Origin: JAILLW01 sp045629045
GTDB lineage: Bacteria > Bacillota > Clostridia > Lachnospirales > Lachnospiraceae
Assembly: GCA_045629045.1 (NCBI GenBank)
Contig: JAZQQM010000008.1
Coordinates: 1 to 58,714 of the forward strand
Direction of reading: 5' to 3'
DNA length: 58,714 nucleotides
The notes beneath the pieces were generated by a model. That model had not been told where the DNA came from, did no database searches, and saw only the letters and a list, made by a program, of their open reading frames with translations. Below are positions 9,147-16,325 of this stretch, one piece after another (the stretch's first letter is position 1; each line of letters opens with the position of its first letter). Position numbers and translations under genes: made by a program.

Positions 9147-9461
9147 GAATATCAGCCCTGCTATTTCAAGGCTTCCTATGATACGGGTGAAAGTCTTTAT
9201 TTTAGTATTAATAATGATCCTCAAAGCAAATGGGGAAGAGAGCTTCTTAAGGTCACCCGGGAAGAGTTCACGAAACATGGAATTGCGGACCTTAATCTGC
9301 CTGTGGAGGGCGTACATAAGTCTTTGGCGCAGCTGGCAGAAGAAGGCTACGCAGAAGGCGAATATGAAACCAAACTTCAGTATCAGGTATTAAGCAGGAC
9401 GAATCCTTCGGAGCGTCGGGATTATCGTTGTGATGTGGACGAGGCTTTTTATGAAGGTTAA
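9147..9461 (+). pseudogene. Headless ORF remnant, unrecognised family
   Basis: An open frame of 105 codons follows the TAG at 9144. It contains an amino-acid pattern that looks like genuine protein (YDTGESLYFSINNDP, GIADLNLPVEGVHKSLAQL, NPSERRDYRCDVDEAFYEG) but no in-frame ATG, GTG or TTG with a ribosome binding site near its beginning. The start codons in this area belong to another frame. I read it as the C-terminal part of a gene that lost its 5' end. The family is not recognised. It begins about 70 bases after the giant flagellin stop and ends about 50 bases before another broken gene. Confidence 0.5.
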
Positions 9462-9511
9462 ATAGACTGTTTATATATTTGGAAGATTGTATTTTTTTGT
9501 CGGGAGGAAAA

Positions 9512-9896
9512 ATGGCATACAAAGTATTGGTAGTAGATGACCGGGCAATGCCACGTCAGTTGTTTGAAAATATTATTAAGTCTTCGGATAATTATGACAT
9601 CAATGCCGGATGCCAATTTCCTGGAGATGAGCAAGAAATATAGGTGTTTATCCCGATTGCCCACCCGTGGTACAGCTTGGCATGGTCAAAGATACAGACT
9701 TTACCGCTCGCGAAATGGATGTGCTCGCAAGATGGTAGAAGGATATGCCGATAAGGAGATTGCAGACCAACTGGGAATGAGTTATTATACTGTAAGATTC
9801 CATATTAACAGTTTACTTAGTAAAACGGGATGTGTCTCGCGAACTGAAGTGGCAATAAGAGTTGTAAGAAGCGGAATAATTGTACCGGAATTGTGA
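9512..9896 (+). pseudogene. Frameshifted, internally deleted LuxR/NarL-type response regulator
   Basis: A good ribosome binding site (CGGGAGG) precedes ATG 9512, and the first ~30 codons (MAYKVLVVDDRAMPRQLF) are the start of a receiver domain. The receiver core with the phospho-Asp is then missing and the frame closes at TAG near 9640. Further on, one frame gives DFTAREMDVLAR; a shift of frame near 9730 then gives a full helix-turn-helix (EIADQLGMSYYTVRFHINSLL) ending at TGA 9896. At least one large deletion and one frameshift separate the parts. The normal gene would be a NarL-family regulator; this copy cannot make an intact one. Confidence 0.8.
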
Positions 9897-9952
9897 TAAT
9901 ATCAGTTGTCAATTGTTTGACAGTGGAATATTTATCAGAGAGGTAAATTAAA

Positions 9953-10885
9953 ATGAAGAAGTTTTTATGTACAATACTATGTGCGGTGATGGTGATATCA
10001 CTTTGGAGCGGAACGGCAGTTGCGGCAAAGGCAGACACTACGGAACAGCAGCAAGCGATTTATGATCTTTTGACATATCTTGATGGTCCATCAGAGGGTG
10101 TGAAATATTTTGTTGATGATACAGGAAGAACGTTTTTTGAGGAACAGACGACTACTCTTGGGGCTTTTTTATCAGCGTTTTGTGAAAGTAGCCATGATAA
10201 CTACGAATACCAAGTTGACGTAAACGAATATGTTTTAAAGTATGAGGAAGGTTGGGGGTGGGATAATTTATGTCGGTATGACTGGTGTTTTACTCAAAAA
10301 AAGAGTAGTGACCCCGACCCAAAGCCAGAGGCTTATCCACATGTTGTTTTTTTCACTGACAAGAATGGCAACCTTATAGAATTTGAGATTGATTTGACTA
10401 ATAGTAATATTTTGGGACCTTATAGGAGAACTAATTCACCATTACAATCTTCATCATTTAAAGAATCACCTGCGTTTAACAAAGCTCCGGCGCCCCATGT
10501 TCACAGTTTCGTATATGGTGTAATCACAGAGCCTACCAAGGATGCTGACGGATTAGAGGGTGAGATTTGTACAGGATGCGGTGCTGTCAGAAATACACAG
10601 CCCCTTTCGGCATACGGATATGTTTTGGAAAAATATGCACTTGAGAAGATTAATGCTTCTAAGCCGGGACAGACAATTACATTAGAGTTCGGGGAGCTTA
10701 ATTCCTTCCCTAAGTCATTTATGGAGAAGCTTGTTGAGAAGTCATCAGCAGGTGTAACATTCGTATTTAAGTATATGGTTAATCATGAACTTCAGACAAT
10801 AACAATTCCTGCAGGAACTCCTATTGATCTTAACTTTGATTGGTACGGATATGCCAAGATGGCTGAACTGTACGGAATGTATTAG
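9953..10885 (+). CDS. Secreted protein of unknown function
   Basis: The 310-residue product starts with a classic signal peptide (MKKFLCTILCAVMVISLW, cleavage probably after AVAAKA near residue 27). The mature part is acidic in its N-terminal half. Near residues 180-215 is a small region with His-x-His and a CTGC motif (EICTGCGAVR) that looks like the short cysteine motif found repeated in many secreted Clostridia proteins. The last ~90 residues (from YGYVLEKYALEKI to the end) form a compact region with a predicted mixed fold. The ribosome binding site is GAGAGG. A terminator follows directly. No enzymatic motif is evident. Confidence 0.75.
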   Translation: MKKFLCTILCAVMVISLWSGTAVAAKADTTEQQQAIYDLLTYLDGPSEGVKYFVDDTGRTFFEEQTTTLGAFLSAFCESSHDNYEYQVDVNEYVLKYEEGWGWDNLCRYDWCFTQKKSSDPDPKPEAYPHVVFFTDKNGNLIEFEIDLTNSNILGPYRRTNSPLQSSSFKESPAFNKAPAPHVHSFVYGVITEPTKDADGLEGEICTGCGAVRNTQPLSAYGYVLEKYALEKINASKPGQTITLEFGELNSFPKSFMEKLVEKSSAGVTFVFKYMVNHELQTITIPAGTPIDLNFDWYGYAKMAELYGMY

Positions 10886-10905
10886 TTTTAATCTAAGTAT
10901 AATGC

Positions 10906-10937
10906 GGCTACAGAGTTTAATACTCTGTAGCCTTTTT
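10906..10937 (+). terminator. Rho-independent terminator
   Basis: GGCTACAGAGT (10906-10916) and ACTCTGTAGCC (10922-10932) form an 11-bp perfect stem with a 5-base loop, followed by TTTTT. It lies 21 bases after the stop of the secreted-protein gene. Confidence 0.93.
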
Positions 10938-11037
10938 GTTTGTCCGGCAGGTATATGTTTTAAGGGCGTGCCATAGGCTAAATCATACCTAACAATATTG
11001 GGGATGTGCAGAACATTTTTAATATGCCAAGGTAAAT

Positions 11038-11226
11038 ATGGGTCAGGTTACAGTTCTTTTACTTGACGAAGAAGGCTTCCCTGTTGCTAACGGATATGTA
11101 TTCAGCGCTACTTCAACAAATCCCGGACAGAGCATGGAATCGGATGTTACAATCGGAATTCTTGAAGAAGATGTAGATAAGGTTAAGGATACCGCGATAT
11201 TCGCTTCTCCTTACGTAACAGGCTGA
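11038..11226 (+). CDS. Small ORF, possibly a gene remnant
   Basis: A 62-codon frame (MGQVTVLLLDEEGFPVANGY, ending in ASPYVTG) sits between two terminators. AAGGT lies a few bases upstream of the ATG. The composition looks like real coding sequence: an acidic globular segment with a short beta-like start, no signal peptide and no membrane helix. It may be a small gene or the tail of a lost larger one. The flanking 10938-11037 shows nothing I can identify. Confidence 0.35.
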   Translation: MGQVTVLLLDEEGFPVANGYVFSATSTNPGQSMESDVTIGILEEDVDKVKDTAIFASPYVTG

Positions 11227-11255
11227 TAATACAGTACATTGATAATACAGTACAT
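11224..11255. repeat. Tandem 16-bp direct repeat
   Basis: TGATAATACAGTACAT occurs twice back to back (11224-11239 and 11240-11255), overlapping the stop codon of the small ORF and lying just before a terminator. No function is evident; replication slippage is the simplest explanation. Confidence 0.8.
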
Positions 11256-11270
11256 AGTGTATGTTTTTTT

Positions 11271-11303
11271 GAGTCCTTAAGTTTTCTTAAGGACTCTTTT
11301 TTT
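11271..11303 (+). terminator. Rho-independent terminator
   Basis: GAGTCCTTAAG (11271-11281) and CTTAAGGACTC (11286-11296) form an 11-bp perfect stem with a TTTT loop and seven following Ts. It isolates the glycerol kinase gene from upstream transcription. The following 11304-11444 holds the kinase leader; CCCCG/CGGGG around 11411-11427 could form a short hairpin but I assign it no role. Confidence 0.92.
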
Positions 11304-11444
11304 GTATAATAAAAATTAGGGTATATTTGATATATGCGCACCAGATACAGAGTATATTCAGGATATATGTCTTGAATCAATTGCTCGAGGTATGTATTTA
11401 CGAAAATGCCCCCCCGAATTTCACGGGGCGGAATGGAGATTATT

Positions 11445-12941
11445 ATGGCTAAATATGTTATGGCACTTGATGCCGGAACAACCAGTAACAGATGTATATT
11501 GTTTAATGAAAAGGGCCAAATGTGCAGTGTGGCCCAGAAGGAATTTACCCAGTATTTTCCAAAGCCAGGATGGGTGGAACATGATGCTGACGAGATATGG
11601 TCTACGCAACTTGAGGTTGCAAGGCAGGCCATGGCAAACGTTAATGCAACGGCTGCGGATATTGCGGCAATAGGCATTACCAACCAAAGAGAGACTACTA
11701 TCGTATGGGACAAAGAAACAGGGGAACCTGTTTATCATGCCATAGTATGGCAGTGCAGAAGAACTTCCGAATACGCCGACGAACTTAAGGCCAAAGGATT
11801 AACAGATACATTCCGTAATAAAACGGGACTTGTTATTGATGCATATTTTTCGGGAACAAAACTCAAATGGATTCTTGATAATGTGGAAGGTGCAAGACAA
11901 AAGGCCGAAAACGGCAAATTGTTATTCGGAACGGTCGAAACTTATCTTATCTGGAAACTTACAAAAGGTGCCGTACACGTAACGGATTATTCCAATGCAT
12001 CCCGCACATTGCTTTTTAATATAAATACGCTGGAGTGGGATGATGAAATATTAAAAGAATTTGATATTCCAAAGTGTATGCTTCCAAAGGCAATGCCCTC
12101 AAGTTGTGTATACGGTGAGGCAGCGCCGGAATTCTTCGGCGGTGCAATTAAGATAGGCGGTGCCGCAGGGGACCAGCAATCCGCATTATTCGGACAGACC
12201 TGCTTTAATAAGGGCGAAGCCAAAAATACATACGGAACAGGTTGCTTCCTTCTTATGAATACGGGAGAAAAGCCTATCTTTACGGATAACGGATTGGTTA
12301 CTACCATTGCCTGGGGACTTGACGGCAAGGTTAATTATGCTCTTGAAGGTTCTGTGTTTGTGGCAGGGGCTGCTATTCAGTGGTTAAGAGATGAAATGCG
12401 CTTCATAGATTCTGCCGCAGATTCCGAATATATGGCCAGGAAAGTTCCCGATACGAACGGATGCTATGTGGTACCGGCATTTACAGGTCTTGGTGCACCC
12501 TACTGGGATCAGTATGCCAGAGGAACTATCGTCGGAATAACCCGTGGAGTTAACAAGTATCATATTATAAGAGCTACTCTTGAATCATTGGCATATCAGG
12601 TTAATGATGTGCTTGAGGCAATGAAGGAGGCTTCCGGAATTGAATTATCAGCTCTTAATGTTGACGGCGGTGCGTCGGCCAATAATCTTCTTATGCAGAT
12701 GCAGGCGGATATTTCCGGTGCTCCGGTTAACAGACCACTGTGCGTAGAGACTACGGCGATGGGAGCCGCATATCTTGCGGGAATTGCAGTAGGTTTCTGG
12801 AAGAGTAAAGAAGATATCATAAATAATGTTGGTCTTGACAGGTCCTTTGAACCTGCCATTGATAAGGAAGAAAGAGATAAAAAAGTGCGCAGATGGAAGA
12901 AAGCGGTATCATACGCTTTTGACTGGGCCAAAGAGGAGTAG
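11445..12941 (+). CDS. glpK: Glycerol kinase
   Basis: The 498-residue length matches the FGGY-family glycerol kinase, which phosphorylates glycerol to glycerol-3-phosphate with ATP. Visible hallmarks are LDAGTTSNRCILF at the N-terminus, the ITNQRETTIVWDKETG block, FGTVETYLIWKLT, GAAGDQQSALFGQ and ETTAMGAAYLAG near the C-terminus. The start at 11445 (MAKYVMAL) is preferred over the upstream ATG at 11406 because it has GGAGA upstream and matches the family N-terminus. No glycerol facilitator or glycerol-3-phosphate dehydrogenase gene accompanies it; the only apparent partner is the small membrane protein two bases downstream. Confidence 0.95.
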   Translation: MAKYVMALDAGTTSNRCILFNEKGQMCSVAQKEFTQYFPKPGWVEHDADEIWSTQLEVARQAMANVNATAADIAAIGITNQRETTIVWDKETGEPVYHAIVWQCRRTSEYADELKAKGLTDTFRNKTGLVIDAYFSGTKLKWILDNVEGARQKAENGKLLFGTVETYLIWKLTKGAVHVTDYSNASRTLLFNINTLEWDDEILKEFDIPKCMLPKAMPSSCVYGEAAPEFFGGAIKIGGAAGDQQSALFGQTCFNKGEAKNTYGTGCFLLMNTGEKPIFTDNGLVTTIAWGLDGKVNYALEGSVFVAGAAIQWLRDEMRFIDSAADSEYMARKVPDTNGCYVVPAFTGLGAPYWDQYARGTIVGITRGVNKYHIIRATLESLAYQVNDVLEAMKEASGIELSALNVDGGASANNLLMQMQADISGAPVNRPLCVETTAMGAAYLAGIAVGFWKSKEDIINNVGLDRSFEPAIDKEERDKKVRRWKKAVSYAFDWAKEE

Positions 12942-12943
12942 AT

Positions 12944-13252
12944 ATGGGATTTATTGAACCTGAAGACAAATACAGAATAAGAACAACCCCCAAGCAGTCC
13001 TATGAAGAGTATTGTAAGCAAAGAGATAAAGAAACGGCAGAAATCAAGCCACTTTTACGAGTAATAGCAATATTCGGAGTTATAGGGTTCATAATAGGTT
13101 TTTGCTTAAGTGATGATCTGGGGTTCAGATATAGAATGGCTGCAGACAGTATTTTGGCAACCGCAGTAATATTTGCAGGTATAGGGGCAGTTATAGGAAT
13201 GACTGTTTACGGTTTGTTCGAGATTGTAAAAAAGTATATTTTAAAGAAGTGA
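12944..13252 (+). CDS. Small membrane protein with two helices
   Basis: A 102-residue protein with two hydrophobic segments (about 36-54 and 66-93), a charged 34-residue N-terminal cytoplasmic region and a Lys-rich C-terminus (KKYILKK). The start codon is two bases after the glycerol kinase stop, with GAGGAG upstream, so it is co-translated with glpK. No family is recognised. It is too short to be a facilitator (GlpF has six helices). Confidence 0.7.
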   Translation: MGFIEPEDKYRIRTTPKQSYEEYCKQRDKETAEIKPLLRVIAIFGVIGFIIGFCLSDDLGFRYRMAADSILATAVIFAGIGAVIGMTVYGLFEIVKKYILKK

Positions 13253-13274
13253 TTTAAGATAAATAGGCAATTAG

Positions 13275-13317
13275 TATAAAACTGCAGCCGAATACAGGGC
13301 TACAGTTTTATACTTTT
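13275..13317 (+). terminator. Rho-independent terminator after glpK operon
   Basis: TATAAAACTG (13275-13284) pairs with CAGTTTTATA (13303-13312), and AGCC/GGCT extends the stem past one mismatch. A short T-run (CTTTT) follows. The A-rich 5' arm could also serve the opposite strand. Confidence 0.75.
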
Positions 13318-13380
13318 AGTATGTTTATTTATCTGTTGATTAAAGATAATATTTTAGTGTGAATTATTGGAGGATTTATC

Positions 13381-15525
13381 TTGAACGGTAAAGGTAACGG
13401 AAAATCACAATTATATAATTTCATTATGCCTCCCGGAGCTGATATGAGGGTAGGTATTTTTAATATTCTGGCCATCTGCGGTGCTGTGGTCAGCTTGATT
13501 AGCGCCATAGCAAATCTGCTTGGCGGATTTAGCCTTGCGTCTATCATTGTAAGTATTGCCAGCATGATAGTATCTGTGACCCTCATAATATATACCAGCA
13601 AAACAGGTAATTACAGATGGGCAATGATTCTTACCGTTGCCATAGTATTTATAGGACTGTTTACCTTCTTCTTTATAACTACCGGCGGAATTCACAGTGG
13701 ATTTCCGTTCTTCTTCATATTTGCGGTAGTATTTACCGCATATCTGATAGATGGAACAACTATGATTGTACTGGGACTTATCGAAGTTGTCTGGTACGGA
13801 TTCCTGTGTGTTTATACATATTATTATCCTGTTCCGGAGGCTCCTACCATGGAGGGAATGGGATATGTCAAAGATGTGGTTTTGTGTGAAACCCTTGTTT
13901 CGGTAATTCTTGCTACCACAATGTATGTGCAGATGAGACTGTACAGGAAGAAGCAGATAGAACTTAACAAGGCAATTAAGACTGCTGAGGAAGCGAACAA
14001 AGCAAAGAGTGATTTCCTTGCCAAGATGAGTCATGATATCAGAACCCCACTTAACATGATTATGGCAACAAATGAAATGATTGTTTCGAATACTTCTTCG
14101 GAGCAGATAAGAGAGTGGGTTAACGACTCTAATATATCGGGACAAATTCTTCTTTCACTGATTGACGATATGCTGGATCTTACGAGAATTGAAGCCGGCA
14201 GATTAAAAGTTATAAATCAACCCTGGAATGCACAGTTGTTTTTTGATGAGACAGCCAAGATATGGCAGTTCCAGGCCAACAGAAAAGGTCTTGAGTTTAA
14301 CTATACAATAGACTATTCAATGCCCGAGTACCTTATGGGAGATTCGAGCATAATCCGAAAGATAGTAAATAACCTGTTAAGTAATGCGGTTAAGTATACG
14401 AAGGAAGGCAGTATATCTTTTTCCGTTAAGTATGATAAAAAAATATTAATAAGAGTTTCTGACACAGGTGTCGGAATTGCTCCCGAGTATTTACAGAAGA
14501 TATTTAAACCCTTCGAACGTGGAATTCAGGAAATATATAAAGAAACAAGCGGAAGCGGACTTGGTCTTGCCATTGTTAAGGAATTGGTAGATGCAATGAA
14601 GGGAACAATAGTCTGCCGAAGTGAGCTCGGTGAAGGAACTGAGTTTACCGTTAATATTCCTCAGGAAGTTTGTGTATCCAAAAATGATACGAAAAAAACG
14701 GTTGTACAGGAGGATAAGACTCCGAAGCAAATGCTCAAGCATTTTATAGCACCGGATGCCAGAATTCTGGTGGTTGATGATAATCCCTTTAACCGTAAAG
14801 TTATTGAGGGCTTCCTGTCCCCTACGCTTATTCAGACCGATGATGTGGAAAGCGGTGAAGAATGTCTTGAAATGATAGATATCAAGGATTATGATTTGGT
14901 GCTTATGGATCTTCGTATGCCTAAGATGGACGGCGTTGAGACATTGGAGAGAATTCATGAGGAGTATCCCGAATTTAAATCGCCGATTGTTGTGCTTACG
15001 GCAGATATAATGAACGGAGTTGAAGAAAGACTTCTTAAGAAGGGCTTTGACGGATTCCTTGCAAAGCCGGTAAGTTCCGTGAAGTTATACGAGATGTTAA
15101 GCCGCTTCATAGGTGACAAAATGGTACCTCTCGAAACAGAAGAAGAGACGGGACTAAGTGCGGATCAGATTGAAATGTATCAGGATATGTTACTGCCTTA
15201 TGGAATCAATCTTAAACTTGCACTGGAATTCAATGCTGGAAATACGGGTGAATTCCTAACAAGAGCCGGCCTGTTCAAAGAATATGCCGAATCGGGAATC
15301 AGCAGACTTGTTTATCCCGATTCAAACGAAAATTATTATTTGCAGGTACATTCACTTAAGTCCGGTGCCAAGGGAATCGGCGCATTTTTGCTTGCCGAAA
15401 TGGCAGAAACCGTTGAATTCAGAAAAGATAATACTTTTAAAGATGCAATTAATTCTGTACTTGTTGAAGAATACAGAAGAGTATGTTTGGGCTTAAACAT
15501 ACTTTTGGAGGAGGTTAAAGAATAA
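13381..15525 (+). CDS. Hybrid sensor histidine kinase with receiver and HPt domains
   Basis: A 714-residue phosphorelay protein with a TTG start preceded by GGAGG. Order of parts: about six membrane helices (25-185) with no large external loop; HisKA with MSHDIRTPLN (His218); HATPase with NLLSNAVKYT (331-340), DTGVGI (361-366) and GSGLGLAIV (391-399); receiver with DD at 466-467, Asp510 in LMDLRMPKMDG and Lys562; and a C-terminal HPt with VHSLKSGAKGIGA (His657). A HK-REC-HPt protein passes phosphate to a separate regulator, and such a regulator gene starts in its stop codon (TAATG overlap). The T7SS-like operon follows 190 bp beyond that gene, so control of secretion is a reasonable inference. 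Confidence 0.93.
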   Translation: MNGKGNGKSQLYNFIMPPGADMRVGIFNILAICGAVVSLISAIANLLGGFSLASIIVSIASMIVSVTLIIYTSKTGNYRWAMILTVAIVFIGLFTFFFITTGGIHSGFPFFFIFAVVFTAYLIDGTTMIVLGLIEVVWYGFLCVYTYYYPVPEAPTMEGMGYVKDVVLCETLVSVILATTMYVQMRLYRKKQIELNKAIKTAEEANKAKSDFLAKMSHDIRTPLNMIMATNEMIVSNTSSEQIREWVNDSNISGQILLSLIDDMLDLTRIEAGRLKVINQPWNAQLFFDETAKIWQFQANRKGLEFNYTIDYSMPEYLMGDSSIIRKIVNNLLSNAVKYTKEGSISFSVKYDKKILIRVSDTGVGIAPEYLQKIFKPFERGIQEIYKETSGSGLGLAIVKELVDAMKGTIVCRSELGEGTEFTVNIPQEVCVSKNDTKKTVVQEDKTPKQMLKHFIAPDARILVVDDNPFNRKVIEGFLSPTLIQTDDVESGEECLEMIDIKDYDLVLMDLRMPKMDGVETLERIHEEYPEFKSPIVVLTADIMNGVEERLLKKGFDGFLAKPVSSVKLYEMLSRFIGDKMVPLETEEETGLSADQIEMYQDMLLPYGINLKLALEFNAGNTGEFLTRAGLFKEYAESGISRLVYPDSNENYYLQVHSLKSGAKGIGAFLLAEMAETVEFRKDNTFKDAINSVLVEEYRRVCLGLNILLEEVKE

Positions 15526-16139
15526 TGAGTCGTAACAGGGTTATGATTATTGATGATGATGCTGAAGTGCTTACATTAATGAGTCAGCAGCTTGAGGTTA
15601 TATATGATGTTATTAAGTGTAATTCAGGTGAGGATGCGCTGAATACCCTGGAAAAAATCGGGGGAGGTGGTGAGGCTCCACAACTTATTTTGCTTGATAT
15701 TTCAATGAATGGGATGGATGGATATGAGGTCCTTGGCCATCTTAAAGCAAGCGAAAGCCTGAAGAAGATACCGGTTGTTTTCCTGACAGGTATGACCGAT
15801 GAACTGTCTGAGTGTAAGGGACTTGAGATGGATGTTGTAGATTATCTTAAGAAACCTGTTGCCAGTAAGGTATTGTTTGCAAGAGTACAGCATTATCTTG
15901 AACTGTATTCCGAGAGCAACCAAAAAGGAAAATTGGACGAGTCATTACTTAAGAACTTGGTCGAGCCTTTGACGGACAGAGAACTTGAAGTTGCACGTCT
16001 TATGGCAGAGTTTAGGTCCGACAGAGAAATTTGTGATATTTTATATATTTCCGCACCCTATGCCAAGAAACTCGTGGCTGCCGTAAAGGACAAGCTGGGA
16101 CTTGAAAAGCGCGGAGACATCAGAAGATATTTAATCTGA
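15525..16139 (+). CDS. Response regulator with LuxR-like output domain
   Basis: The 204-residue protein has a receiver (about 1-125; acidic residues at 10-12, Asp58 in LLDISMNGMDG, Lys110 in KKP) joined to a short helical output region. That region contains LTDRELEVARLMAE, the usual first helix of LuxR/GerE DNA-binding domains, followed by a divergent helix-turn-helix (DREICDILYISAPYAKKLVAAVKDKLGL). The start overlaps the hybrid kinase stop, so it is the phosphorelay end-point. The recognition helix differs from typical NarL proteins, so the target site cannot be guessed, though a striking palindrome pair lies 80-130 bp downstream of its stop. Confidence 0.9.
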   Translation: MSRNRVMIIDDDAEVLTLMSQQLEVIYDVIKCNSGEDALNTLEKIGGGGEAPQLILLDISMNGMDGYEVLGHLKASESLKKIPVVFLTGMTDELSECKGLEMDVVDYLKKPVASKVLFARVQHYLELYSESNQKGKLDESLLKNLVEPLTDRELEVARLMAEFRSDREICDILYISAPYAKKLVAAVKDKLGLEKRGDIRRYLI

Positions 16140-16171
16140 TTAAGAATAATAAAAGTAGAATAATACAGAAG

Positions 16172-16205
16172 ATAAGTTAACTGTTCGGCGGTTAACTTAT
16201 TTTTT
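16172..16205 (+). terminator. Rho-independent terminator after the phosphorelay genes
   Basis: ATAAGTTAAC (16172-16181) and GTTAACTTAT (16191-16200) are perfect complements around a 9-base loop, followed by a T-run. It separates the regulator genes from the T7SS-like operon. Confidence 0.9.
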
Positions 16206-16216
16206 GCACATTTTTT

Positions 16217-16270
16217 AAAGAGTATACTTTTTGGATATATTTTTTGGAGAGGCCATTAAGTATACTCTTT
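16217..16270. promoter_or_regulatory. Perfect 13-bp inverted repeat with two AGTATACT palindromes
   Basis: AAAGAGTATACTT (16217-16229) and AAGTATACTCTTT (16258-16270) are exact reverse complements 28 bp apart. Each arm contains the 8-bp palindrome AGTATACT, with palindrome centres 38 bp apart. The element lies 56 bp upstream of the first T7SS-like gene and downstream of a terminator, where its promoter must be. Two dimer sites for one regulator, most simply the adjacent response regulator, is the best reading. Confidence 0.6.
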
Positions 16271-16325
16271 CCATATTGAGAAATCTTTATATATGTTGTG
16301 GAAACGAGGAAGGGAGATTTTTAAA

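Noticed and set aside
11406..11444. Longer glycerol kinase start at 11406
   Set aside because: The extra 13 codons do not match the glycerol kinase N-terminus, and 11445 has a ribosome binding site and the family start.
13411..14145. 244-codon minus-strand ORF opposite the hybrid kinase membrane region
   Set aside because: It lies entirely within a well-supported gene, its product is rich in Tyr, His, Asn and Cys in an antisense-like way, and it has no ribosome binding site.
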